37,817 nucleotides of DNA, from assembly GCA_036897095.1 (NCBI GenBank), contig JAYMSP010000997.1:1-37817 (forward strand), written 5' to 3'. Under the pieces are notes generated by a model. That model was not told where the DNA came from. It saw nothing but the letters and a program-made list of their open reading frames with translations, and did no database searches. This DNA comes from Plantago elongata (lineage: Eukaryota > Streptophyta > Magnoliopsida > Lamiales > Plantaginaceae). Shown here piece after piece: positions 11,263 to 20,089 of the stretch. The position numbers were made by a program, and so were the translations under genes. Each line of letters starts with the position of its first letter. Positions within the stretch are counted from its first letter, which is position 1.

Positions 11263-12253
11263 AATGTATTGTTTGCCTTCCGGCCTTATTATTTGTCAGT
11301 GTCATCTGTCATTCGTCACCGGTAATTGTTCTCGTGTTCTGTTATTCGGCAATTGTATTTAGTCATGTGATCACCATTTCAGCACTTGTTGGAAACTGTG
11401 GATAAGTGACCATAAGGTCCTTTGTACGTGTTATGTTTTGTTTGTCTGATCCGATCCTGGTAATAAGTTTGATATGCCTCCGTGGCTTGATAAGCCCGTT
11501 GCAGCACCCTGTGATATGCCTTCGTGGCATCCTATGATACGCCTGTGTGGCTATCCAGGTATTCTGTTTTGTCTGTTTCGATCGGCCCAGGGACAACTGG
11601 TATCGAGCGGAACGGACCGACGGTTTGGCTATATCTCCTGTACCCACAGATCCCTGGACGCCCCAACGGTATCACTGGCTCAGGTGGTCAATATCGTTCC
11701 ATGTACCAGCCGACATGGACTTAAGCATGTCTTCTGCCTGTCTGAGGGGTTGCTCCTTGAAGGAGTAATAAGGTAGTCAAGTTGCCCTCCGTGGCCATTC
11801 TGGGGAGTTATGCAGTTGGTATCTCGCTCGTGAAAATTCTGAAAATCCAGGATCAGGAATCTGTTTTGCGTGACAAGTGTTTTATGTTTTCCTGTCAGAA
11901 GTGAACTCTATTTTGAATTAGTATCCGCATGTTTTCCCGCTCGTTTTAAAGTATTAATCACTAAAGTCTTTTGACTTACCCTCTCTTACGTGTTTGCTCT
12001 TTCCATTCCCCAGGTAATAATTGCGAGGACAGGGTAGACAATCGGGTAAAATGACCAGGCACTTAGTGACCGGACCAGACCTTTTACGGTGGTGTTCTGT
12101 TTGTTTCAAAAATAAAATGTATCGGCAAATACTCGGCCCTTTTATCAATATTATATAATGAATAAGTTTATTTTATATTCTGGTTATGATTTTCCCCTTA
12201 TCCGACACTGATCGATCAATTATGCTTCTGGCGGTCGGGGATCCTACAAAAAT

Positions 12254-13259
12254 GTGATAAATTAAAAAAGAATTGATAAAGTAACTAGTAACTATATATG
12301 TTAAGTATACAATAATGTACGAAATAATTTTCTAAAGCGAAGTCAGTGTGTTCTCTCATCAAAAGTCTAGAGACCAGTCATTCGAAAGAATTTAGGGTCC
12401 CACTCCAGAATAAGCACACTTTAGTAACAGTAAGTAGCTTACGTCATTTGGATTATGTCATGTCATGACTACAAACTGCGGCAAAACTTACCTAAATGAA
12501 CAACTCAACTTAATATAATGAACAATTAATCAAATAGCACTAGAACAAACTAAATAAAACATAATTAATGTACAATGTAAATGTTTGGAGACAAGTATAC
12601 ATAGAGTGTATTTGAATTAGAAATATTATCAAAAATAAAATAAGAATACTTATAGTAAAAAGGATATAAAGTATATTATAATTTAATACAAACATCTCAT
12701 ACATTATTATAAATGTTCACACAGAGAAAAGAATATTATGTCAACTATTTAAATAAACAAGAATCACATACACCATTATATAAGGATCATCATATACTAA
12801 AACACGTCAAATGATCATATAAATAACCAATTACGTCGTAAGCGGTTGGGTTCCTACCGTTTTAAAAATAATATTGAGGTTAATTTCTCAGCTAAAATGT
12901 TGACTTGGTGGGAAATAACAAATTTATCAATCTAATAAAACATTCCTTATAAATTGAATAATGAAATTAAGGAGAATAATAATTATGTAAGCTTTATTGG
13001 GGCAGAGCTGGTACGATACTATTACTCAAGTTCAATTATGCTTTAATTCTTATTAAACAATGTACGAAATTGAAGAACTATTTTGCAGAATTAAGAATCA
13101 AACTGAAATTAGAGATTTTTAACGTCAGAACCCTTGCTTATTTGATTTCTCTAATTTTTTAATACAATGAAGGACAATCAGTTTATTAAACAAAAGAAAA
13201 ATTAAAAGGAAGTAATTAAAGAAAAATTAATAATTAAATAAATGGAATAATAAAATGGA
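12254..13259. other. AT-rich intergenic DNA without recognised genes
   Basis: No frame above background, no RNA gene seen. Nothing identifiable between the solo LTR and the next TIR element. Confidence 0.4.
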
Positions 13260-13704
13260 AGAGCTACCAAATGGTACAATGTGACTCACTAGCTTAAATT
13301 TTTCTTTGAGCAAAATTTGTTTTATCAAATCACTTCAATTTCAGTGTTGAATGTACAGATTTGCCCTTTAAAGTACAATAAAAACATTCAAGCCTTCTCC
13401 TTCTTATTGACACATATCACGTTTCCATCCATCATTTTTATTTTAAAATTTTAGTTTTGTCCAATTTAGAATGTTTATAACTTGAAATTTAAAAATGTAA
13501 AAAAAATATAAAAAATCACCAACAATTTTATATTTCGAGATTTATAAATAGAGATCATTCTCAACTAACAACTTTATTTGAATTTTATTAAATTGTAAAA
13601 CAATTCTAAAAATACAGCGTTATTAATTTTAACTTTTAAACACTCTTATAAATATCTTGATAAAAAAATTATTTATATTAAAAAATACCGGGTACCCGAA
13701 TCCG

Positions 13705-13900
13705 ATGCATGATACTCGTGTTCGATGCCCCTTATCCGTATTCTATGCCCGTTCTTCGTATACGATGTCCATCACACGTCTCTGAGGCACTTCATCCGTG
13801 TTTGATATCTGGTATCCGTAAGCAATGCCCGATAACCGTAACTATTTTCCTGTATATGTGTACAATGTCCAGTCCGGTATTCGAATTCGATGCTCGATAC
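13705..13900. repeat. 20-bp minisatellite, left block
   Basis: About nine or ten degenerate units of the form CCGTATYYGATGCCCGGTAT (for example starting CGTATTCTATG, CGTATACGATG, CGTGTTTGATA, CGTAAGCAATG). The block continues after the CACTA insertion at 15062. Confidence 0.85.
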
Positions 13901-14252
13901 CACTACAAAAAACTGTTGTTTTAGCGACGAAAAATACGTCGCTAAATCAACACCGAATCGCCGCTAGTTCCGTAGCGACGGAACCAGCGTCAGTTCGCAT
14001 CCCTGTCGCAAAACCCCTCGTCTCAAGGGGTGTTGCGACGGTTTTGTTCTATCGCAAAATTAGCGATGGAACCAGCGACGGTTCAACCATTAACTAGTCC
14101 GTCGCTGAATGTTGGGGCGTCTAGTGCACCTTAATTCGGTTTTTAGCGACGAATGAGAATTCGTCGTTAAAATTTAATTTTAATTAAAAAATCAAATAGA
14201 TAAATATATTTGTTTATGATAAACCATCAATTATATACGAATATTCAATATA

Positions 14253-14350
14253 GATAAACCGATAATTGTATTCGATTAACGAATAAACCGGTAATTGTAT
14301 ACAATTAACGAATAGACCAGTAATTGTATACGATTAACGAATAAACTAAC
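14253..14350. repeat. 29-bp tandem repeat within the CACTA element
   Basis: Units near 14253, 14281 and 14310 plus a partial at 14339, of the form GAATAAACCGGTAATTGTAT then ACAATTAAC. The unit contains TAATTGTATACAATTA, a perfect 16-bp palindrome at 14292-14307. Confidence 0.8.
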
Positions 14351-14499
14351 AACTATACAATAAATCAAATCTATACTAAATTTAATATCTATCTATATGA
14401 TAAAAGTGATGGATTAAAATCCAAAAGAGATATGCTACATATAGGTGAAATTGACGTGATGTCCATTGGATTGGGGGTATCCGACCAAAGTGAATCGTT

Positions 14500-14712
14500 G
14501 CAGTGGCTAGTGGGAGGTGGCGGTGGAAAGGTGGAGTAGTGGCGAGTGAGAGGTGGTGGTGGTGTAGTGGCGAGTGGGAGGTGGTGGTGGAAGGGTGGAG
14601 CAGTGGCGAGTGAGAGGTGGTGGTGGTGTAGTGGCGAGTGGGTGGTGGTGGAAGGGTGGAGCAGTGGCGAGTGAGAGGTGGTGGTGGAGAATGGAGGTGG
14701 TGGTAGAGAATG
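14500..14712. repeat. G/T-rich tandem array within the CACTA element
   Basis: GTGGCGAGTG starts units at 14539, 14567, 14603, 14631 and 14664 (alternating ~28 and ~35 bp, a ~64-bp higher unit), joined by GGTGGTGGTGG and AAGGGTGGAG. The plus strand is almost free of C and has runs of GG/GGG at short spacing, so it could form G-quadruplexes. The proline/histidine/threonine-rich minus-strand frames at 14382-14769 come from this array. Confidence 0.85.
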
Positions 14713-15064
14713 AGGAAGGAGAACATTAGGGTTTGTGTGTGAATTGGGCTTATTTATGGGCCCGAACAACTATTAGCGACGGATTGGATTTCCGTCACTA
14801 TTAGCGATGGATCATCCAATCTGTCGCTAAATTTTATTTTTTCATTTTTTTAAAAGAATTGGGGTCAACTTGTTTAGAGACGAATGTCGTCAATTCGTCG
14901 ATAAATAGTAACAGAACACCTTTCTGTCGCTACATAGCCTCGGACCGACGGATCGACTCAAAATCATTAATTCATCGTTGTCAATAAGCGAATCATCGAT
15001 GTTAGTGACGGAAGACCAACCGGCGCTGAAACCGTCGCTAAATCGCAGTATTCTTGTAGCGTAC

Positions 15065-15300
15065 TCATGTTGATCCCCGATATCCGTATCTGATGTCCGT
15101 CATCCATGTTTGATGTTCGGTATCCGTAAGCAATGTCCGGTAACCATAACCATTGACCGGTATCCGTACCCGATGCCTGCCACCCGTATCTAATGTACTG
15201 TACCCGGGTTTGATGTCTGGTATCCGTAAGCAATGCTCGGTAACCGTACCCATTACCCGGTATCTGTGTCTGATGCCCTACTCCGTTACCATATATGATT
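15065..15300. repeat. 20-bp minisatellite, right block, with 100-bp higher-order period
   Basis: About eleven units in register (CCGTATCTGATGTCCGTCAT, CCATGTTTGATGTTCGGTAT and so on). TATCCGTAAGCAATG occurs at 15121 and exactly 100 bp later at 15221, which is five units, so there is a higher-order repeat. The same words occur in the left block near 13815 and in the partial copy at 2886. Confidence 0.88.
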
Positions 15301-15690
15301 ATCATATCATGTTGCTAGTTTAATTATTGTCCCAATATAATAAAATTACACTTTTAAAACTCGTTTTACAATTTAGTAAGGTTCAAATAAAGTCGTTAGT
15401 GATTTTTATAGATCTCGAAAAAATAATTCAAACATAGCCAAGAGTGGTCTCTATTTATATATCTCGAAAAAATATAGTCGTTGGTAATTTTTTATTTTAA
15501 GTAATAGACGTTTTAAATTGGACAAATCAAATTTAAAGAGAAAGATAAAGAAGTAAACAAATGAACTAGTGAAATGAAGAAAAGAACACGTTAGATCCAC
15601 TCAATTATTCTTACATGGTTCGTACACAAATATGTACTCTTTGACAAAAACTGTATGAAGTTATTGATTGTTTTGTTGGCCAAATAAATT
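15300..15690 (+). repeat. Extra right-arm copy, directly repeated at 15886-16100
   Basis: The words TTCAAATAAAGTYGTTAGT, AATAATTCAAACATAG, AGTGRTCTCTATTTATA and the ACGTTTTAAATTGGA stretch appear here and again in the same order at about 15886-16100. This arm is also the part matched at 2886-3386. It suggests one family member with its own minisatellite inserted into, or recombined with, another. Confidence 0.7.
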
Positions 15691-16272
15691 TGTAAAAAGT
15701 TCCATAGATTAGTATTGATTTGTAAAAAATCCATACTATCAGTGTAAGAATAAAAATCACTAACGAATATAGAGCATCAGATTCGAATACCGGGTATTTT
15801 TTAATATAAATAATTATTTTTACATATTCATGATATTTATAAGAGTGTTTAAAAGTTAAAATTATTAACATTTTATTTTTACAATTGTTTTACAATTTAT
15901 TAACATTCAAATAAAGTTGTTAGTAATTTCTATACATATTAAATAATAATTCAAACATAGTTAATAGTGATCTCTATTTATAGATCTCGAAAATATAAAA
16001 TTGTTGGTGATTTTTATTGATTTTTTTTACATTTTTATTTTTCAAGTTATAAACATTTTAAAGTGGATAAAAATAAAATTTAAAAACAAGAAAAATGATA
16101 GATGATGACGTGACATGTGATAATAAGAAGGAGAAGGCTTGGAGGTGTTTGTACTTTAAGGGGCATATATGTACATTCAACACTGAAATTGTAGTGATCT
16201 GATAAAACAAATTTTGCTCACAGAAAAATATAATTAAATGAGTCACATTATACCATTTGGTAGGTCTCCCAA

Positions 16273-17091
16273 AATCAAATGTAATGAGGGAAGAATAGAA
16301 AAAATAATTTATTTTTTTCACACTTTCTTTCACCATATTTGACTTTTGAACATTATTGTGATTATATATTTGTTATAAATATAAATGTTTATATAATATT
16401 TAAAAAGGTGGTTATATGTAAAATTTTAATTGAATAAAATGAATATGTCATATACCATCATGCAAACCTCCAGGAATTAGTGGTGTCTGGCAATGGAGAT
16501 CTTTTAGGTAAGTTGTAATTTCTAGGGGGTTGATTGGTATAGAATTTGAATGGACATTTGAAATGATTTTGATGAAATTGTGTTTCAAATGAAATTAAAA
16601 TGTATTTTAGACAAATCATTATTCATCGAGCTAAATGAATCGATTTAAATGCTTTTCCAAACCGTCCCTGGTAATGTATATACCATAATTCATAGTCCAT
16701 ACCATAATTAGAAGTCGTAAGGTAATTGAGTTGTCAATAAATAATTCCAAATTACCCAAAACTGTTTCTATGTTTCACTTATACATAGTATATACCTAGT
16801 AGTTACCCTTTGACTAATCTTGAAATTTACAGTAGTCATCTTTGGAAAGTTTGAAGGTTAAAGGAATCTGGCCTAAACCAATAGAAATGAAAATTTTGGA
16901 ATCTGGCCTTGTAGTCACTATTCTCTTACTATTTTATAAAAAAATTAAATTTGTTTTATTTTCTAAATTTAAAAAATATTTCAAAAATTTAGAACGAAAC
17001 GGAGAAAATGAGTCGTTAATCGTAATCAATGAAATTCAAAATACCAGTACGTACAGTGACAGCCCTTCACTTTCCCCTTCAATTCTCCTTC
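16273..17091. other. Upstream region of the first dynamin-related gene
   Basis: AT-rich, no gene seen. The last ~100 bp before the TATA box turn pyrimidine-rich. An open frame at 16842-17159 overlaps the promoter and leader and shows no domain. Confidence 0.4.
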
Positions 17092-17098
17092 TATATAA
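17092..17098 (+). promoter_or_regulatory. TATA box of the first DRP4-like gene
   Basis: TATATAA is followed by a CT-rich leader and the ATG at 17170, placing the transcript start near 17125. An in-frame upstream Met at 17029 lies before this box and so is unlikely to be in the mRNA. Confidence 0.65.
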
Positions 17099-17169
17099 TC
17101 AGTACTCTTCTTCTCCAACAATCCTCACTCACTCAACCAGCTCACTCACTAAACACTAAACACACAACA

Positions 17170-19239
17170 ATGCCAACTTACGGAAACACCTCAAATACTC
17201 AAGACGAACGCCTCGACCCAATCGTCCTCCTCATGCGAAGCCAAGCCAACTACCAATCCGACGACGACGACGATAAAACCATAATCGTCCCCGTTCTCGC
17301 TGCTCCGATCGTCTCCTCCTACAATGACCGCATCCGCCCACTCCTCGACGCCATCGACAAGCTCCGCCACCTCAAAATCATGCAGGAAGGCATCCAGCTC
17401 CCCACAATCGTCGTCGTCGGCGATCAGTCTTCCGGAAAGTCCAGCGTCCTCGAGTCCCTCGCCGGAATCAGCCTCCCGAGAGGCCAAGGTATCTGCACCA
17501 GAGTTCCTCTCATCATGAGGTTGCAGAACCATCTGTGCAGCGAGCCTGAGCTTTTTCTCGAGTACAATGGCAAAACTGTGCCTACTGATGAGCGGAACAT
17601 TTCCGATTCGATATCGGTTGCGACGGATGAGATTGCGGGTAAAGGGAAAGGGATTTCAAGTAGTCCGTTGACGCTTGTGGTGAAGAAGAACGGAGTGCCT
17701 GATCTGACTATGGTGGATCTGCCTGGGATCACTAGGGTTCCAGTTCACGGCCAGCCAGAAGACATTTCCGAGCAGATTTCGAAGATGATCATGGAGTTTA
17801 TCACTCCGGATGAGAGTATAATTCTGAATGTGTTGTCTGCGGGTGTCGATTTCTCGATTTGTGAGTCGATTAGGATGTCGCAGCGTGTTGATAAGACAGG
17901 GGAGAGGACTCTGGCTGTGGTGACGAAGGTGGATAAGTCGCCTGAAGACTTGCTGGAGAAGGTGACTGCTGACGATGTCAACATTGGGCTAGGGTATGTG
18001 TGTGTTAGGAATCGAATTGGGGATGAATCGTATGAGTCAGCGCGTGAAGAAGAGGCTAATTTGTTCACAAACCATCCGCTTTTGTCAAAAATTAGTAAAG
18101 GTATGGTTGGGGTACCTGTGTTGGCTCAAAGGCTGGTGAAGATTCAGGCTACTATAATTGTTAAGTGCTTGCCAGATATCGTTAGGAAGGTGAACGATAA
18201 GTTATCGGCGAATGTTCAGGAGTTGAATAAGATGCCGAAGCATATGAACTCTATTGCTGAAGCAATGACTACTTTTATGCATGTTTTGGGTTCTGCTAAA
18301 GAGTCTTTGAGGAAAGTGCTTTTGCAGGGTGAGTTTGATGAGTATCCTGATGTTGCGGAAATGAAAGGTACTGCGATTATGGCGGAGATGTTGGCTAAGT
18401 TTTTGACTGACTTGGAAAGTAATGGTGTTGGTGGGTTGGATACTGATCCAACTAAGGATTTTTTGCTTGATGAGATTAAGGTTTTGGAGGATAGTAAGTC
18501 GATTGGTTTACCGAATTTTCTACCTAGATCAGCTTTCCATACTTTGCTGCAGAGGAAGGTGAACTTGATATCTGCGATTCCAGTTGATTTTGTTGAGAAG
18601 GTCTGGAGCTATATTGAGAAGGTGGTTGTGTTGATTTTGATGAAGCATGCTGATAACTACCCGCAGTTACTGTCTTCTATTCGAAGAGCTGCGCAGAACT
18701 TAGTTGCTAAGAAGAAACAGGAGTCGCTTGATTGGGTTCACGATGTCGTGGAGATGGAAAAGATGACAGATTTTACATGTAGCCCCGAGTACAATGCAAT
18801 GTGTAATAAGCTCATGGGGTATCAAAGCTCATTCATGGAGAAGTTGGCTGATAAACGCATGGGTCAACATAAGATAGAAATAGATGGATTTGGGATGATT
18901 GATATACATCATTTGCATCAACATACTGGGGTTGCGCAAGAAGCGTTTGATGTGAAGATGCGAATGACTGCATACTGGAATATTGTGTTGAGGAGATTGG
19001 TGGACTCTATGGGGCTGCATGTGGTTTACAGTGTTCAGAAGCTGGTGAGCAAGGATCTGCAGATGGGGATTATCAATGAGGTGATGGGAGTTGAGGGAAG
19101 CGGGCTGGAAGTGATGCTGGAGGAGTCACCTTCGGTTGCTGAGAAGCGGAAGAGGCTTAAGAATAGCATTGAGTTGCTCAAGGAGTCTAAGGGTGTTGTT
19201 GCAACCATCATGGACAGGGTTGTTTCTGATTATGATTAG
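17170..19239 (+). CDS. Dynamin-related protein 4-like (DRP4C-like) large GTPase, intronless
   Basis: A 689-aa protein starting MPTYGNTSNTQ. The dynamin GTPase domain has all motifs: G1 GDQSSGKS (84-91), G2 Thr110 in CTRVP, G3 DLPG (183-186), G4 TKVD (252-255). The middle/stalk domain follows, and a C-terminal GTPase effector region ends near residue 689 (motif AYWNIVLRRLVDS, then EESPSVAEKRKRL). It lacks a PH domain, a proline-rich tail and a transit peptide, which is the layout of the plant DRP4 group, related to animal Mx. Family members polymerise on membranes using GTP; DRP4 roles in plants are poorly known. The frame stays open 47 codons further upstream, but those precede the TATA box. 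An acidic DDDDD run lies at 31-35. It is convergent with its paralogue at 20090-22135. No internal stop or frameshift. Confidence 0.93.
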   Translation: MPTYGNTSNTQDERLDPIVLLMRSQANYQSDDDDDKTIIVPVLAAPIVSSYNDRIRPLLDAIDKLRHLKIMQEGIQLPTIVVVGDQSSGKSSVLESLAGISLPRGQGICTRVPLIMRLQNHLCSEPELFLEYNGKTVPTDERNISDSISVATDEIAGKGKGISSSPLTLVVKKNGVPDLTMVDLPGITRVPVHGQPEDISEQISKMIMEFITPDESIILNVLSAGVDFSICESIRMSQRVDKTGERTLAVVTKVDKSPEDLLEKVTADDVNIGLGYVCVRNRIGDESYESAREEEANLFTNHPLLSKISKGMVGVPVLAQRLVKIQATIIVKCLPDIVRKVNDKLSANVQELNKMPKHMNSIAEAMTTFMHVLGSAKESLRKVLLQGEFDEYPDVAEMKGTAIMAEMLAKFLTDLESNGVGGLDTDPTKDFLLDEIKVLEDSKSIGLPNFLPRSAFHTLLQRKVNLISAIPVDFVEKVWSYIEKVVVLILMKHADNYPQLLSSIRRAAQNLVAKKKQESLDWVHDVVEMEKMTDFTCSPEYNAMCNKLMGYQSSFMEKLADKRMGQHKIEIDGFGMIDIHHLHQHTGVAQEAFDVKMRMTAYWNIVLRRLVDSMGLHVVYSVQKLVSKDLQMGIINEVMGVEGSGLEVMLEESPSVAEKRKRLKNSIELLKESKGVVATIMDRVVSDYD

Positions 19240-20089
19240 TATGGTAAATCCGCAGGACTTGTTTACGGCCGGCCGTGTTTGTATCAAGCTTACTAGCCAA
19301 CAATAGTTGGGTTTAATTATGTTGTATGCTTGTATTTTGGCTGGGACTAGTATTAACGTGTGAATGTTGGATCTAGTATTACTTTGAATGTTGGTCCTGT
19401 TTTAACATATAAGATTAATTAGCAGTACAAAAGTGGTTATAATGGTGGGGAAAAGGAAAAGCTCCAAAGAAAAACAAGAAAGCAAGCAATAGTACTAAAG
19501 AATATTGTAAATGGCTTTGTACGGAAAAGAGAACAAAATTAATCCTCTGATTGATCCATACTTTATCCGTGACAAAACAAAGGAGTTCGATAGGTCACCA
19601 TATTTGTCGTCTCTCAGTCATTTATATTTTCTACATGGGTCGTCTATCAAATTGGGTGATTAATGCACAAGGAAGAATGGAATTTAAATGACCATCCAAA
19701 TGTTCAATTTAGAACCAATCCGCACCTTGGATCTTCTGTACCTCATGCAATAAAATTCAAACCAGATTCTCATAATTTCAGAGCAAAAAATTGTTAATAA
19801 CAGATAAATTCTTGTAGCTTCTGTTAAAATTGCGGATAAGGTTTACTACTGATGGCGATCAGTTAATCAAAGATGTTCCTTGTTTCTGTCTGCAACTTGA
19901 AGTTCATTACTAATTCAAAAGACTTGGTAGTGAAGACAAAAGAAAGTAGAAAAACAACAAATACTAGACTTAAATCTTCAGCTCCAGAAGCATCAGACTC
20001 TCAACGGAAGCAAAGTACGAACATACTGGTAGTAGCAGTTATTGAATCAGAGAGAAGCAGAACAAAGTTGAAAGTGAAACATCTAGGCT
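19240..20089. other. 3' regions between the two convergent DRP4-like genes
   Basis: Holds the 3' UTRs of both genes. A perfect 12-bp palindrome ACGGCCGGCCGT lies at 19265-19276, 26 bp after the first stop. The 85-codon frame at 19873-20130 overlaps the tail of the second gene on the other strand and shows no domain. Confidence 0.5.

Larger units (their letters stand above)
8415..12248 (+). mobile_element. Complete solo LTR, 3,834 bp, with 5-bp target duplication AAAAT
   Basis: The element begins TGTGACGACCCAG and ends GGTCGGGGATCCTACA, so it has the TG...CA ends of an LTR and short inverted termini (TGT.../...ACA). The five bases before it (8410-8414) and after it (12249-12253) are both AAAAT. 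No gag, protease, RT, RNase H or integrase coding is present, and no primer-binding site or second LTR follows, so it is a solo LTR left by LTR-LTR recombination. A TATA box lies about 615 bp in, followed by a GC-rich leader. The open frame at 9659-10027 (122 aa) has no recognisable domain. Length is large for a plant LTR. Ty3/Gypsy origin is inferred from the ACGACCC end style only. Confidence 0.92.
13901..15061. mobile_element. Non-autonomous CACTA (CMC/EnSpm) element, 1,161 bp, TSD TAC
   Basis: It begins CACTACAAAAAACTG and ends AGTATTCTTGTAGCG, i.e. inverted CGCTACAAGAATACT, one base off CACTA. The 3-bp target duplication TAC is at 13898-13900 and 15062-15064. Both subterminal regions carry many copies of TTTAGCGACG/CGTCGCTAAA, the kind of clustered short motif that CACTA transposases bind. 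A hairpin of 17-bp arms (14773-14789 with 14814-14830) is built from that motif. There is no transposase gene; the interior holds 29-bp repeats and a GT-rich array. It lies inside the 20-bp minisatellite of the surrounding TIR element. Confidence 0.9.
13260..16272. mobile_element. Composite TIR element with ~450-bp terminal inverted repeats and 20-bp minisatellite core
   Basis: The left arm (13260-13704) and right arm (15776-16272) are inverted copies. The outer ends read GAGCTACCAAATGGTACAAT and, inverted, GACCTACCAAATGGTATAAT; the inner ends are AAAAAATACCGGGTA...CCGATGC and its inverse at 15776. Matches run through GAGCAAAATTTGTTTTATCA, TTCAGTGTTGAATGTACA and CAAGCCTTCTCCTTCTTAT. Between them are 20-bp repeats, a nested CACTA element and an extra right-type arm at about 15300-15690. 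Flanking 9-mers AAAATGGAA and AAAATCAAA differ at two positions, so a Mutator-type duplication is possible but weak. No transposase is present. Confidence 0.75.

Noticed and set aside
10883-11325. Repetitive frames over the 33-bp array
   Set aside because: A period divisible by three explains frames in several registers on both strands.
14382-14769. Pro/His/Thr-rich minus-strand frames resembling cell-wall proteins
   Set aside because: They are translations of the G/T-rich array inside a CACTA element.
17029-17169. Longer N-terminus for the first DRP4-like protein
   Set aside because: The extra codons span the TATA box and presumed leader.
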